DNA of 64,000 nt, taken from the NCBI RefSeq assembly GCF_041537925.1, contig NZ_JBGOSH010000003.1, forward strand, positions 124,001 to 188,000, in the 5' to 3' direction. This document shows, in pieces, positions 17,212 through 26,377 of the stretch (within the stretch, counting starts at the first letter, position 1; every line of letters starts with the position of its first letter). Position numbers and translations under genes: made by a program. The notes under the pieces are model-generated. The model was not told the origin of the DNA. It did no database searches and saw only the letters and a program-made list of their open reading frames with translations. Source of the DNA: Ruegeria_C sp041537925. Its GTDB lineage: Bacteria; Pseudomonadota; Alphaproteobacteria; Rhodobacterales; Rhodobacteraceae.

Positions 17212-20025
17212 ATGAACCAGCCAGTGCTCGACACGTCGCCAAAGGTTTCTGACGAGGTGCGCAAGACCACCTGCTACATGTGCGCCTGCCGCTGCGGGAT
17301 CAATGTGCACATGAAGGACGGGAAAGTTGCCTATATCGAAGGTAACCGCGACCATCCGGTGAACAAAGGCGTGCTGTGCGCCAAGGGCTCAGCCGGGATC
17401 ATGCAGGTCAATGCGCCGTCGCGTCTGCGCGCTCCGCTGAAGCGGGTCGGCCCGCGCGGGTCAGGCGAATTCGAAGAGATCAGCTGGGACGAGGCGCTGG
17501 AGATCGCTGCCGGATGGCTGGGTCCGGTCCGCAAGGATGATCCGTCAAAACTGGCCTTCTTTACCGGCCGCGATCAGTCGCAGAGCTTCACCAGCTTCTG
17601 GGCGCAGAATTTCGGCACGCCGAACTATGCGGCCCATGGCGGGTTCTGCTCGGTCAACATGGCCGCCGCAGGCATCTATACGATGGGCGGCGCTTTCTGG
17701 GAGTTTGGCCAACCCGATTGGGAGCATACCAAGCTTTTCATGCTGTTCGGCGTGGCCGAAGACCATGACAGCAACCCGATCAAGATGGGTATTGGCAAGA
17801 TCAAGGCCCGTGGCGCGCGGGTGATCGGGGTGAACCCGATCCGCTCGGGCTACAACGCGGTTGCCGATGACTGGGTGGGGATCACCCCGGGCACCGACGG
17901 TCTGTTCATTCTGGCTCTGGTGCATGTGCTGATGAAGGCAGGCAAGATCGACCTGGATTATCTCAGCCGTTATACCAATGCTCCGGTGCTGGTGAATGCC
18001 TCAGAAGGCCCGGAACAGGGTCTGTTTTTGCGCGACGGCGATGGCAAAACGCTGGTCATCGACCGCAACACCGGCAAGCCAACGCCGTTCGATCAGAAGG
18101 GCGTCCGCCCGGATCTGTCGGCCACTTATGAAAAAGACGGCGTGACCCACCGCCCAGTCTTCCACCAGATGGCAGAGCGCTATCTCAGCGACGAATACGC
18201 GCCTGAGGCGGTTGCCGAGCGCTGCGGCATCACAGCGGGCAAGATCCGCGCGATTGCCGCTGAACTGGCCCGCGTCGCCTTTGACGAGGCGTTCGAGCTG
18301 GACAAGGAGTGGACCGATTTCCGGGGCGAGACGCATTCCAAGATGATCGGCCGCCCGGTCTCGATGCACTCGATGCGCGGGATTTCGGCCCATGCCAACG
18401 GGTTCCAGACCTGTCGGGCGCTGCATGTACTGCAGATCCTGCTCGGGACGGTCGAAGTGCCCGGTGGCTTCCGCTTCAAACCACCCTACCCCAAACCGGT
18501 CGAGGCGCATCCGGTGCCCCATGTGGGCGTGACGGCAAACCAACCACTCGATGGCCCGCATCTGGGCTTTGTGCGCGGTCCGGAACACCTGGCGCTGAGA
18601 CCCGATGGCAGCGCGGCGCGGATTGACAAGGCATTCACCTGGGAAAACCCGATGTCCAGCCACGGGCTGATGCATATGGTGATCTCGAACGCCCATGCGG
18701 GTGATCCCTACAAGATCGACACGCTGTTCATGTATATGGCAAACATGTCGTGGAACTCCTCGATGAACACCAAAGGTGTCATGGAGATGCTGACCGACAA
18801 AGATGAGAACGGCGACTATGTGATTCCCCGGATCATCTATTCCGATGCCTATTCGTCGGAAATGGTCGCCTATGCCGACCTGATCCTGCCGGACACCACC
18901 TATCTGGAACGCCATGACTGCATCTCGCTGCTGGACCGTCCCATCTGCGAGGCGGATGCGGCAGCGGATGCGATCCGCTGGCCGGTGGTCGAACCCGACC
19001 GCGACGTGCGTGGGTTCCAGACCGTGCTGGTGCAACTGGCCAACAAGCTGGGGCTGCCGGGTTTCACCAACGAAGACGGATCGGCCAAATACACCGATTA
19101 CGCAGATTACATCGTCAATCATGAGCGCAAGCCGGGTATCGGCCCGCTGGCCGGGTTCCGGGGTGAAAATGGCGATCAGGAAGGGCGGGGCGCGGTCAAT
19201 CCCGACCAATTGGATCGCTATATCGAAAACGGCAGCTTCTATGTCTCGCATATCCCCGATGGCGCGGATTACTACAAGCCGTGGAACAGCGCCTATCAGG
19301 ATTGGGCAGTGGGCATGGGCATCTATGACAGCCCACAGCCTTACTTGTTTCAGCTTTATGTAGAGCCTATGCGCAAGTTCCAGTTGGCCGCCGAGGGCCA
19401 TGGCGAGCGTCAGCCCCCCGATCATCTGCGCGACCGGATCAAGGCTACTCTGGACCCGCTGCCGATCTGGTATGAAACCGACCAGACCGGCAACGAGGGC
19501 TATACCGTCAACGCGCTGACCCAGCGTCCCATGGCGATGTATCACTCCTGGGGCACCCAAAACGCCTGGTTGCGGCAGTTGCACGGGCGCAATCCGCTGT
19601 ACGTGCCGACCAAGCTGATGCACGAGCATGGGTTTTCGGATGGTGACTGGGCGCGGGTCTCGTCCCCGCATGGCGCGATCACCGTGCCGGTGATGGAGAT
19701 GGCCTCACTGAACGAGAACACCATCTGGACCTGGAACGCCATCGGCAAACGCAAAGGTGCCTGGGCGCTGTCGGACGACGCTCCCGAAGCCACCAAAGGC
19801 TTCCTGCTCAACCACTTGATCCACGAATTGCTGCCACCCAAGGGCGACGGGCTGCGCTGGGCAAATTCCGACCCGATCACCGGGCAGGCCGCCTGGTTCG
19901 ATCTGAAGGTAAGGATCGAAAAGGTTGCGGGTCCGAGCGACGCGCAAAGCCAACCCGAATTTGCGCCGATCAAGTCTCCGGTCGGTCAAGGGCCAGATAC
20001 TCTGGCCTGGAAAGTTGGCAAATGA
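17212..20025 (+). CDS. soeA: Sulfite dehydrogenase molybdopterin subunit SoeA
   Basis: Catalytic subunit of the membrane-bound, cytoplasm-facing SoeABC complex, which oxidises sulfite to sulfate and passes electrons to quinone. The protein has 937 residues in the DMSO-reductase family. It opens with a [4Fe-4S] motif (CYMCACRCG, then LCAKG) and no Tat signal, consistent with cytoplasmic SoeA. Molybdopterin-binding stretches follow, ending in a C-terminal domain with MYHSWGTQN. Assignment as SoeA rather than another molybdoenzyme rests on the soeB-soeC partners and the sulfite-producing xsc next door. The next gene overlaps by 4 nt (ATGA). Confidence 0.88.
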   Translation: MNQPVLDTSPKVSDEVRKTTCYMCACRCGINVHMKDGKVAYIEGNRDHPVNKGVLCAKGSAGIMQVNAPSRLRAPLKRVGPRGSGEFEEISWDEALEIAAGWLGPVRKDDPSKLAFFTGRDQSQSFTSFWAQNFGTPNYAAHGGFCSVNMAAAGIYTMGGAFWEFGQPDWEHTKLFMLFGVAEDHDSNPIKMGIGKIKARGARVIGVNPIRSGYNAVADDWVGITPGTDGLFILALVHVLMKAGKIDLDYLSRYTNAPVLVNASEGPEQGLFLRDGDGKTLVIDRNTGKPTPFDQKGVRPDLSATYEKDGVTHRPVFHQMAERYLSDEYAPEAVAERCGITAGKIRAIAAELARVAFDEAFELDKEWTDFRGETHSKMIGRPVSMHSMRGISAHANGFQTCRALHVLQILLGTVEVPGGFRFKPPYPKPVEAHPVPHVGVTANQPLDGPHLGFVRGPEHLALRPDGSAARIDKAFTWENPMSSHGLMHMVISNAHAGDPYKIDTLFMYMANMSWNSSMNTKGVMEMLTDKDENGDYVIPRIIYSDAYSSEMVAYADLILPDTTYLERHDCISLLDRPICEADAAADAIRWPVVEPDRDVRGFQTVLVQLANKLGLPGFTNEDGSAKYTDYADYIVNHERKPGIGPLAGFRGENGDQEGRGAVNPDQLDRYIENGSFYVSHIPDGADYYKPWNSAYQDWAVGMGIYDSPQPYLFQLYVEPMRKFQLAAEGHGERQPPDHLRDRIKATLDPLPIWYETDQTGNEGYTVNALTQRPMAMYHSWGTQNAWLRQLHGRNPLYVPTKLMHEHGFSDGDWARVSSPHGAITVPVMEMASLNENTIWTWNAIGKRKGAWALSDDAPEATKGFLLNHLIHELLPPKGDGLRWANSDPITGQAAWFDLKVRIEKVAGPSDAQSQPEFAPIKSPVGQGPDTLAWKVGK

Positions 20026-20870
20026 GGCAGCACCGTATCACCGGGCATGGTGGCGTCGGGTTGGAGGTCTTTGATCTCGGCCCGGAAGACGCGCCACCGA
20101 TCCTGCTGATACATGGGTGGTCGCAGCATCACCTGAGCTGGGAGCGGCAATATCCACTGGCCGAGGAGTTCCGGCTGATCATGCCGGATCTGCGTGGGCA
20201 TGGTGCCTCGGACAAACCAGAAACGCCGGGCGCCTTTGACAACTCAACCCCATGGGCCGAGGACGTGGCGGCCATCATAAGCGCACTCTCGCTTGAGCGG
20301 CCTGTGCTGGTTGGCTGGTCGATGGGCGGCGCGGTGGCTGGAGACTATATCAAGCATTTCGGCGATCAGGCGATCTCGGGGTTTTGCCTGGTGGATTCCT
20401 TTGCCACGACCGGTACGCATATGGCCGAAGAGGCCCGCGTGGCCCGTTTGGCGGATGACGCTGTCGTGGCCACCGGGATGACCTCATCCGATCAGGCCGC
20501 CAATGTTTCCGCCACTTTGGCCTTTGTCAGAGCCTGTTTTCACCAGCAGCCCAACGCAGATGACCTTGCCCGCATGGTCGGGTTCAACATGCTCTGCCCG
20601 CCGCATATCCGAAAGGCCGCGCGTCAACGGAACGAGGATTACCGGCCCTATCTGGGCAAGATGCGCGTGCCGGCGCTGGTCCTGTGGGGCGCGCATGATC
20701 GTCCCGCGCCGCCAATGGTTGGACAAGTGGCGGCAGCCGCAATCCCGACGGCCAAAACACTGGTCTATGAGGATTGCGGGCACAGCCCGTTCTGGGAAGA
20801 GCCCGACCGCTTTAACGCCGATCTTACACAATTCGCCCGACACTGTTTTGAGATGGAGCCAGGCACATGA
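20022..20870 (+). CDS. Alpha/beta hydrolase inside the soe operon
   Basis: A 282-residue alpha/beta-hydrolase fold protein. The oxyanion stretch is LLIHGWSQHH, the nucleophile elbow is GWSMGG, and the late His is in EDCGHSPFWEEP; the acid is likely the Asp in LWGAHDRPAP. The catalytic triad is therefore intact. It overlaps soeA by 4 nt and soeB by 4 nt, so it is translated as part of the soe message. The substrate is unknown: hydrolysis of an ester or lactone, or a complex-assembly role, are both possible. No signal peptide is seen. Confidence 0.8.
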   Translation: MRQHRITGHGGVGLEVFDLGPEDAPPILLIHGWSQHHLSWERQYPLAEEFRLIMPDLRGHGASDKPETPGAFDNSTPWAEDVAAIISALSLERPVLVGWSMGGAVAGDYIKHFGDQAISGFCLVDSFATTGTHMAEEARVARLADDAVVATGMTSSDQAANVSATLAFVRACFHQQPNADDLARMVGFNMLCPPHIRKAARQRNEDYRPYLGKMRVPALVLWGAHDRPAPPMVGQVAAAAIPTAKTLVYEDCGHSPFWEEPDRFNADLTQFARHCFEMEPGT

Positions 20871-21631
20871 CCGAGCTACCCACCAATACCAAGCGCAAGA
20901 TGGGCCTGGTCATAGACCTGGACACCTGCGTCGGCTGCCACGCCTGCGTGATTTCCTGCAAAGGCTGGAATACAGAAAATTACGGCGCGCCACTCAGCGA
21001 TCAGGACCCGTACGGGGCCGACCCGTCAGGAACGTTCCTGAACCGCGTGCATTCCTATGAGGTGCAGCCGGAGACCGGCCCGGCGCAGTTGATCCACTTC
21101 CCGAAATCCTGCCTGCATTGCGAGGATGCACCCTGCGTGACCGTCTGCCCCACCGGGGCCAGCTACAAACGGGTCGAGGATGGAATCGTGTTGGTCAATG
21201 AAAGTGACTGCATCGGCTGTGGCCTCTGCGCCTGGTCCTGCCCTTATGGCGCGCGCGAGCTTGACCAGGCCGAGGGCGTGATGAAGAAGTGCACTCTGTG
21301 CGTCGACCGCATCTACAACGAGAACCTGCCCGAGGAAGACCGCGTGCCGTCCTGCGTACGTACCTGCCCGGCAGGAGCGCGGCATTTCGGTGACTTCGCC
21401 GATCCCGACAGCAATGTCAGCATACTGACCGCCGAGCGAGGCGGCATGGACCTGATGCCTGAAATGGACACCAAACCGGTGAACAAATACCTGCCCCCGC
21501 GCCCCAAAGATACGATCGACGAGCAGATCGACATTCTTGCGCCGCTGCTGGCACCGGTTGCCGAGGAGGCAGGAGGGTTCCTTGGGTGGCTCGACAAGGC
21601 GCTCGATAAAATGCCCGGAGGAACTCGCTGA
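20867..21631 (+). CDS. soeB: Sulfite dehydrogenase iron-sulfur subunit SoeB
   Basis: Electron-transfer subunit, 254 residues, with the four-cluster ferredoxin layout of DMSO-reductase partners (DmsB/NrfC type). Cys sets are seen at DTCVGCHACVISCKGW, CLHCEDAPCVTVCPTGA, CIGCGLCAWSCPYGA, and CTLCVDR with CVRTCPAGA. It would take electrons from SoeA and pass them to the SoeC membrane anchor. It starts inside the 3' end of the hydrolase gene and ends on the first base of soeC. Confidence 0.92.
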   Translation: MTELPTNTKRKMGLVIDLDTCVGCHACVISCKGWNTENYGAPLSDQDPYGADPSGTFLNRVHSYEVQPETGPAQLIHFPKSCLHCEDAPCVTVCPTGASYKRVEDGIVLVNESDCIGCGLCAWSCPYGARELDQAEGVMKKCTLCVDRIYNENLPEEDRVPSCVRTCPAGARHFGDFADPDSNVSILTAERGGMDLMPEMDTKPVNKYLPPRPKDTIDEQIDILAPLLAPVAEEAGGFLGWLDKALDKMPGGTR

Positions 21632-22503
21632 TGCATCCCGCACCGTCCGTCATCGTCTTCACGACACTCTCGGGTCTCGGTTTTGGCCTGCTGTTCTTTC
21701 TGGGTCTCGGCTTGCCCGATGTCACCGGTTGGGTCGCGTTTGTCTTTTTTGCGATTGCCTATGCGCTGGCGGTAGGTGGATTGATGGCGTCAACCTTCCA
21801 TTTGGGGCATCCCGAGCGCGCGATGAAAGCCTTCACGCAATGGAGGTCTAGCTGGCTCAGCCGCGAGGGCTGGTGCGCGGTGATCGCGCTAGTTCTGATG
21901 GGCCTCTATGCGCTTGGCCCGGTGTTTCTGGCCCAGAGATGGGGATTTCTGGGCCTGTTAGGCTCTGTTTTTTCGGCCCTGACCGTTTTCACCACCTCGA
22001 TGATTTACACGCAGCTGCGCACCATCCCGCGCTGGAACCTAAAGCTGACACCGGCCATGTTCCTGTCCTTTAGCCTGGCGGGCGGGGCGTTGCTCGCCGG
22101 ACAGGTCGGGTTCGCATTTCCATTGCTGCTAATCGCGGCGCTGGTGCAGCTGGGCTATTGGCAGATGGGCGACCGGGCATTGGCGACCTCGGGAACCGAT
22201 CTGGGCACCGCAACCGGTCTGGGCGCGCGCGGCAGCGTGCGCGCGTTCGAGCCGCCGCATACCGGCACCAATTACCTGCTGCGCGAATTCGTGCATGTGG
22301 TGGGCCGCAAGCATAGCGACAAACTGCGGATCATCGCCTTTGGCTTGGCGTTCGTGCTTCCGGCGCTGCTGCTGCTGCTGCCGTTCAACCATCTCTTTGC
22401 GCTGCTTGCAGTACTGTCGCATCTGGCGGGCGTCGCCACCTCGCGCTGGCTGTTCTTCGCGCAGGCCGAGCATGTGGTTGGGCTGTATTACGGCAAACGC
22501 TGA
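21631..22503 (+). CDS. soeC: Sulfite dehydrogenase membrane anchor SoeC
   Basis: Integral membrane quinone-reducing subunit, 290 residues, DmsC/NrfD-like, with about eight transmembrane helices. HLGHPERAMKAF in the second helix region and WRSSWLSREGW are typical for DmsC-type anchors. It shares one base with the soeB stop. It closes the operon; a strong hairpin follows before the convergent dapA. Confidence 0.9.
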   Translation: MHPAPSVIVFTTLSGLGFGLLFFLGLGLPDVTGWVAFVFFAIAYALAVGGLMASTFHLGHPERAMKAFTQWRSSWLSREGWCAVIALVLMGLYALGPVFLAQRWGFLGLLGSVFSALTVFTTSMIYTQLRTIPRWNLKLTPAMFLSFSLAGGALLAGQVGFAFPLLLIAALVQLGYWQMGDRALATSGTDLGTATGLGARGSVRAFEPPHTGTNYLLREFVHVVGRKHSDKLRIIAFGLAFVLPALLLLLPFNHLFALLAVLSHLAGVATSRWLFFAQAEHVVGLYYGKR

Positions 22504-22514
22504 GAACAGTTTGG

Positions 22515-22537
22515 GAGAGGGGGCACTACCCCCTCTC
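22515..22537. terminator. Hairpin between soeC and dapA
   Basis: GAGAGGGGG pairs perfectly with CCCCCTCTC around a 5-nt loop, placed between two convergent genes. There is no long T run, so it may act as a shared terminator or an mRNA end-protector. Confidence 0.6.
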
Positions 22538-22550
22538 GACCTTAGAGGTC

Positions 22551-23423
22551 TTAGATCAGGCCCGCGTGTCTCATGGCTGCGTCGATAGCCGCTTTGGTGC
22601 TGTCTTCGAGGCCGGTTAGTGGCAGGCGCACCTCTTCGGAACAGAGGTCCAGCTTGCTCATGGCGTATTTCGCGCCAACAAGTCCGGGTTCTGTGAAAAT
22701 CGCCTCGTGCAGCGGCATCAGCTTGTCCTGATAGTCGAGCGCGGCAGCGTAGTCGCCGCGCAGCGTGGCTTGCTGGAACTCGGCGCACAGGCGCGGCGCG
22801 ACATTTGCGGTAACCGAGATGCAGCCGACACCGCCATGGGCGTTGAAGCCCAGCGCAGTAGCATCCTCGCCCGAGAGCTGGATGAACTCCTTGCCGCAAC
22901 TCGCACGCTGCTGGCTGACACGCGCCAAATCTCCGGTCGCGTCCTTGACGCCGATGATACGGGGCAGTTGCGCCAGATCCCCCATCGTCTCGGGCGTCAT
23001 GTCCACGATCGAGCGGCCGGGAATGTTGTAGATGATGATCGGCACATCGGCGCAATCATGCAGCGCGGTGTAATGCGCGACCATGCCCCGCTGCGTCGGC
23101 TTGTTGTAATAGGGCGTGACCACAAGCGCCGCATCCGCGCCGACCCGGGCCGCAAACTCGACAAAGCGGATTGCTTCGATCGTGTTATTCGATCCAGCCC
23201 CGGCGATCACCGGCACGCGGCCCGCAGCGGTGCGCACGACCTCTTCGATCACGGTTTCATGCTCTTCATGGGTCAGCGTCGGGCTTTCACCGGTGGTTCC
23301 CACGGGCACAAGCCCGGTTGACCCTTCACTGATCTGCCACTCGACCAGACGTTTGAGCGTTTCCAGGTCAAGCTCGCCGTTGCGGAACGGGGTGACGAGG
23401 GCAGGCATCGAGCCTTTGAACAT
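22551..23423 (-). CDS. dapA: 4-hydroxy-tetrahydrodipicolinate synthase
   Basis: Condenses pyruvate with aspartate semialdehyde in lysine and diaminopimelate synthesis. The protein has 290 residues in a TIM barrel. The Schiff-base lysine is Lys160 in IIGVKDATGD; Tyr in VVTPYYNKPT and IYNIPGR complete the active site. PVGTTGESPTL holds the Thr-Thr pair. GGGAG precedes the ATG at 23423. It is divergent from the lytic transglycosylase gene, a pairing common in Rhodobacterales. Confidence 0.97.
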   Translation of the reverse strand: MFKGSMPALVTPFRNGELDLETLKRLVEWQISEGSTGLVPVGTTGESPTLTHEEHETVIEEVVRTAAGRVPVIAGAGSNNTIEAIRFVEFAARVGADAALVVTPYYNKPTQRGMVAHYTALHDCADVPIIIYNIPGRSIVDMTPETMGDLAQLPRIIGVKDATGDLARVSQQRASCGKEFIQLSGEDATALGFNAHGGVGCISVTANVAPRLCAEFQQATLRGDYAAALDYQDKLMPLHEAIFTEPGLVGAKYAMSKLDLCSEEVRLPLTGLEDSTKAAIDAAMRHAGLI

Positions 23424-23551
23424 GGAACGCTCCCTAGAATTCGGTCACGACGCACGGAATGCGCGCCAATCAAGCGCACCGGCACAAATGGGAGTTGATC
23501 CCGGCGGCGCACTGCTTATCGTGAAAGGCTCTAGCCTTGGTTTGTCGGGAA

Positions 23552-25534
23552 ATGCAAGTGATCTCACGCGTTCTGTCTGCTCTAGTCGTTCTAATTGGTG
23601 TTGGTTTCTCGGCTTCGGGGCCTTCATGGGCGGATTCCGCCGGGGATCTGCGCGCCGGATTGGCGCAAATGCGCAAGGGCGACTGGAACGAAGCGCTGCG
23701 TGTTGCGGGCCAGCGTGGGTCAGTGTCGCGCGATGTCATCGTCTGGCATTGGCTGCGTAGCGGGTTCGGCAGTTCCGGCGACGTGCTGGTGTTTCTCGAC
23801 CGCCGCGCTGATTGGCCGGGGCTGGACTGGATGCGCCGCAAGAGTGAGCCCAGCTTTACCAATGGCGATCCCGACCGGGTGCTGAGCTTTTATGCCGGAA
23901 AGCCGCCGCAGACCGCCGAAGGGGCACTAAACTATGCCGTGGCGTTGAAGTCGGCGGGGCATCAGGGCGACGCCGAGGCGGAACTGGTCAAGGCCTGGCG
24001 CACCATGCCGATGGGCAGCGGGTTGCAGAAGGACTATCTGGAAAACTTTGGCCGCTTGCTGAAACCACATCACAGCGCGCGACTCGACCGGTTGCTCTGG
24101 GACGGGCATATGGTCAGCGCCAAGCGGATGCTGCCGCTGGTCGGTTCGGGTCAGCAGAAGCTGGCCGAGGCCCGCATTGCCCTGCGTGACATGGCGCCGG
24201 GCGTGGACGGCAAAATCAAGGCGATCCCTGCCGAACTGAAGGATTCACCGGGGCTTGCCTATGAGCGGTTCGTGTGGCGCGACCGCAAGGAACTGGATGA
24301 CAGCGCCATTGATCTGTTGCTGGAACGCTCCTCCAGCGCTGACGCTTTGGGAGAGCCTGACCAATGGGCCCAGCGCCGCCGCCGTTTGACCCGGCTGGAA
24401 ATGCGCAATGGCGACCCTAAACGCGCCTATCGCATGGCCGCACGGCATCACATGACGCCGGATATGGGCTATGCCTATGCCGATCTGGAATGGCTTGCAG
24501 GCTATATCGCCCTGCGCCGGTTGAACGACCCCGCCACAGCTGCGCAGCACTTTGAGCGTTTCGATGCGGCGATCCGGTCACCGATCTCGAAAGGGCGCGC
24601 GGGTTATTGGAAGGGACGGGCCTATGCCGCCGCTGGCGATGCAGACAAGGCGCATGAGGCCTATGCAATGGGTGCGGAGTACCAGACCTCGTTCTACGGG
24701 CTGCTGGCGGCCGAGCAGATCGGGCGACCGTTCGACACCAATCTGGCGAACCCACCCAGTCATCCGCCCTGGCAGGATGCTGCATTCACCAATTCCAGTG
24801 TGCTGGAGGCAGGTCTGCTGTTGCAACAGATCGGCGAGCGGGACCTTGCCGAGCGGTTCCTGACCCATCTGGCTGAAAGCCTCGATCCGGTGCAGGCCGC
24901 GCAACTGGGCGAGATGGCCATCGACAAGGGCGAATCGCATCTGGCGGTAATGATTTCGAAACGCGCAGCGCGAACCGGTCAGGTACTTCATGCGGCCTAT
25001 TACCCGGTGCATCCGGTCGCCAAGCTGAGCCTGCCAATGGCCAAGGAAATGACCCTTGCCATCGCCCGGCGGGAAAGCGAATTCGATCCGGTGGTGATCA
25101 GCGGTGCGGGTGCGCGTGGGCTAATGCAGGTGATGCCCGCCACGGCCAAGCTGGTGGCCAAGGACCTGGGTGTTCTGGGCGGGCACAAGACCGACCGGCT
25201 GACCTCTGACTGGAAATACAATGCCAAGCTGGGCGCGAACTACCTCGCGGGCCTCGCTGGCGATTTCAACGGCAATGTGGTGATGATGGCAGCCGGATAT
25301 AATGCCGGGCCACGGCGCCCGATCTCGTGGATGCGGCGGTTCGGCGATCCACGGCGCAGCTCCGTGGATATGGTGGACTGGATCGAACACATCCCTTTCA
25401 AGGAAACCCGGAATTATGTGATGCGTGTCACCGAAAGCCTGCCGGTCTATCGCGCGCGACTGGGGCAGGACCCGCTACCAGTCCCGTTCTCCGCCGAGCT
25501 ATCGGGATCGACCCTGAGCGCGTTCGCGCCATAG
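23552..25534 (+). CDS. Soluble lytic murein transglycosylase
   Basis: A periplasmic muramidase that cleaves peptidoglycan to 1,6-anhydro-muropeptides; 660 residues. The signal peptide is residues 1-27 (ISRVLSALVVLIGVGF...SWADS). A long alpha-helical superhelix fills ~30-490. The SLT domain lies at ~500-640 with the catalytic Glu in IARRESEFDP, then SGAGARGLMQVMPATA and AAGYNAGP. The ATG at 23552 starts directly at the signal peptide; an upstream TTG in frame adds only five residues. Its 3' end overlaps the convergent transporter gene by 36 nt. Confidence 0.93.
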   Translation: MQVISRVLSALVVLIGVGFSASGPSWADSAGDLRAGLAQMRKGDWNEALRVAGQRGSVSRDVIVWHWLRSGFGSSGDVLVFLDRRADWPGLDWMRRKSEPSFTNGDPDRVLSFYAGKPPQTAEGALNYAVALKSAGHQGDAEAELVKAWRTMPMGSGLQKDYLENFGRLLKPHHSARLDRLLWDGHMVSAKRMLPLVGSGQQKLAEARIALRDMAPGVDGKIKAIPAELKDSPGLAYERFVWRDRKELDDSAIDLLLERSSSADALGEPDQWAQRRRRLTRLEMRNGDPKRAYRMAARHHMTPDMGYAYADLEWLAGYIALRRLNDPATAAQHFERFDAAIRSPISKGRAGYWKGRAYAAAGDADKAHEAYAMGAEYQTSFYGLLAAEQIGRPFDTNLANPPSHPPWQDAAFTNSSVLEAGLLLQQIGERDLAERFLTHLAESLDPVQAAQLGEMAIDKGESHLAVMISKRAARTGQVLHAAYYPVHPVAKLSLPMAKEMTLAIARRESEFDPVVISGAGARGLMQVMPATAKLVAKDLGVLGGHKTDRLTSDWKYNAKLGANYLAGLAGDFNGNVVMMAAGYNAGPRRPISWMRRFGDPRRSSVDMVDWIEHIPFKETRNYVMRVTESLPVYRARLGQDPLPVPFSAELSGSTLSAFAP

Positions 25535-26377
25535 TGTGAACAGCCCCGCCGCGACGATCAGCGCGGCGCCAATCACAACGGATGTTCTGAGGTGCTCATT
25601 GAACACGACGATCCCAACGATCGCGCTCCAGAGCAGGTGAAAATAGGCAAAGGGCTGAACCGCGCTGGCTTCGGCCATCTCATAGCATTTGATCAGCACC
25701 CAATGACCGAGAACGCCGCTGACACAGAGCGTGGCCATCCAGCCCCAGTCCAGCGGGCTCATCGGTTGCCAGAACCAAAGCCCGATACAGGTCATGGCAG
25801 CAGCGCCCGCAACACCGGTCCAGAAAAAGCTGGTCTCCGCACTGTCACGGCGGGCGGCGTAGCGGGTCAACAACCCGTAGAGCGCAAACATCAGAGCCGA
25901 GATCAACGGGATAATTGCCCAGATGTTGAAGACACCCTGCCCCGGTTGCAGGATGATCAGCACGCCAATGCAGCCGATGACAATCGCCATCCAGCGTCGC
26001 CAACCCACCTGTTCGCCCAGGATAGGCCCGCTTAGAGCCGCAATGATCAGCGGATAGCAGATAAAAACGGCCATGCTGTCGATCAGGCCCAGAATGGTAA
26101 AGCCGTACACCGCGACACAGACCTCGGTGGCCAGAAGCAGCCCGCGCAGGATTTGCAGACCCGGCTGGTCGGTGCGCGCCACCGCTGCCAGGCCGCCGGA
26201 CCGGCGAGCAGCAAGCGACACGACAAACGCAGCGAAGAACCAGTAGCGGATCATCACCACCATGTAGGTATTGTAGGCCCCCGCCAGATGGCGCGAGATG
26301 CCGTCCTGCAGCGCAAAAATGACAGTTGCGAGAAGCATCAGCGCGATGCCCGTCGGGATGTTGTTTTGCTGGCTCAA
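25499..26377 (-). CDS. DMT-superfamily transporter (EamA)
   Basis: A 292-residue inner-membrane protein with ten predicted helices in two EamA repeats (GIALMLLATVIFALQDGISR and the second starting near WAIIPLISALMFALYG). Substrates of this family are small metabolites; none can be assigned here. It starts with a TTG at 26377 that overlaps the stop of the upstream methyltransferase gene (TTGA), giving the expected N-terminus SQQNNIPTGIALM; a longer reading would run through the neighbouring gene. It overlaps the lytic transglycosylase gene tail to tail. Confidence 0.85.
   Translation of the reverse strand: MSQQNNIPTGIALMLLATVIFALQDGISRHLAGAYNTYMVVMIRYWFFAAFVVSLAARRSGGLAAVARTDQPGLQILRGLLLATEVCVAVYGFTILGLIDSMAVFICYPLIIAALSGPILGEQVGWRRWMAIVIGCIGVLIILQPGQGVFNIWAIIPLISALMFALYGLLTRYAARRDSAETSFFWTGVAGAAAMTCIGLWFWQPMSPLDWGWMATLCVSGVLGHWVLIKCYEMAEASAVQPFAYFHLLWSAIVGIVVFNEHLRTSVVIGAALIVAAGLFTLWRERAQGRSR

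Noticed and set aside
18001..19671. Long open frame (about 550 codons) on the minus strand opposite soeA
   Set aside because: High-GC shadow of soeA without protein family features.
17212..20025. Formate dehydrogenase or nitrate reductase for the large molybdoenzyme
   Set aside because: DmsB/DmsC-like partners, absence of a Tat signal and position after xsc-pta fit SoeA better.
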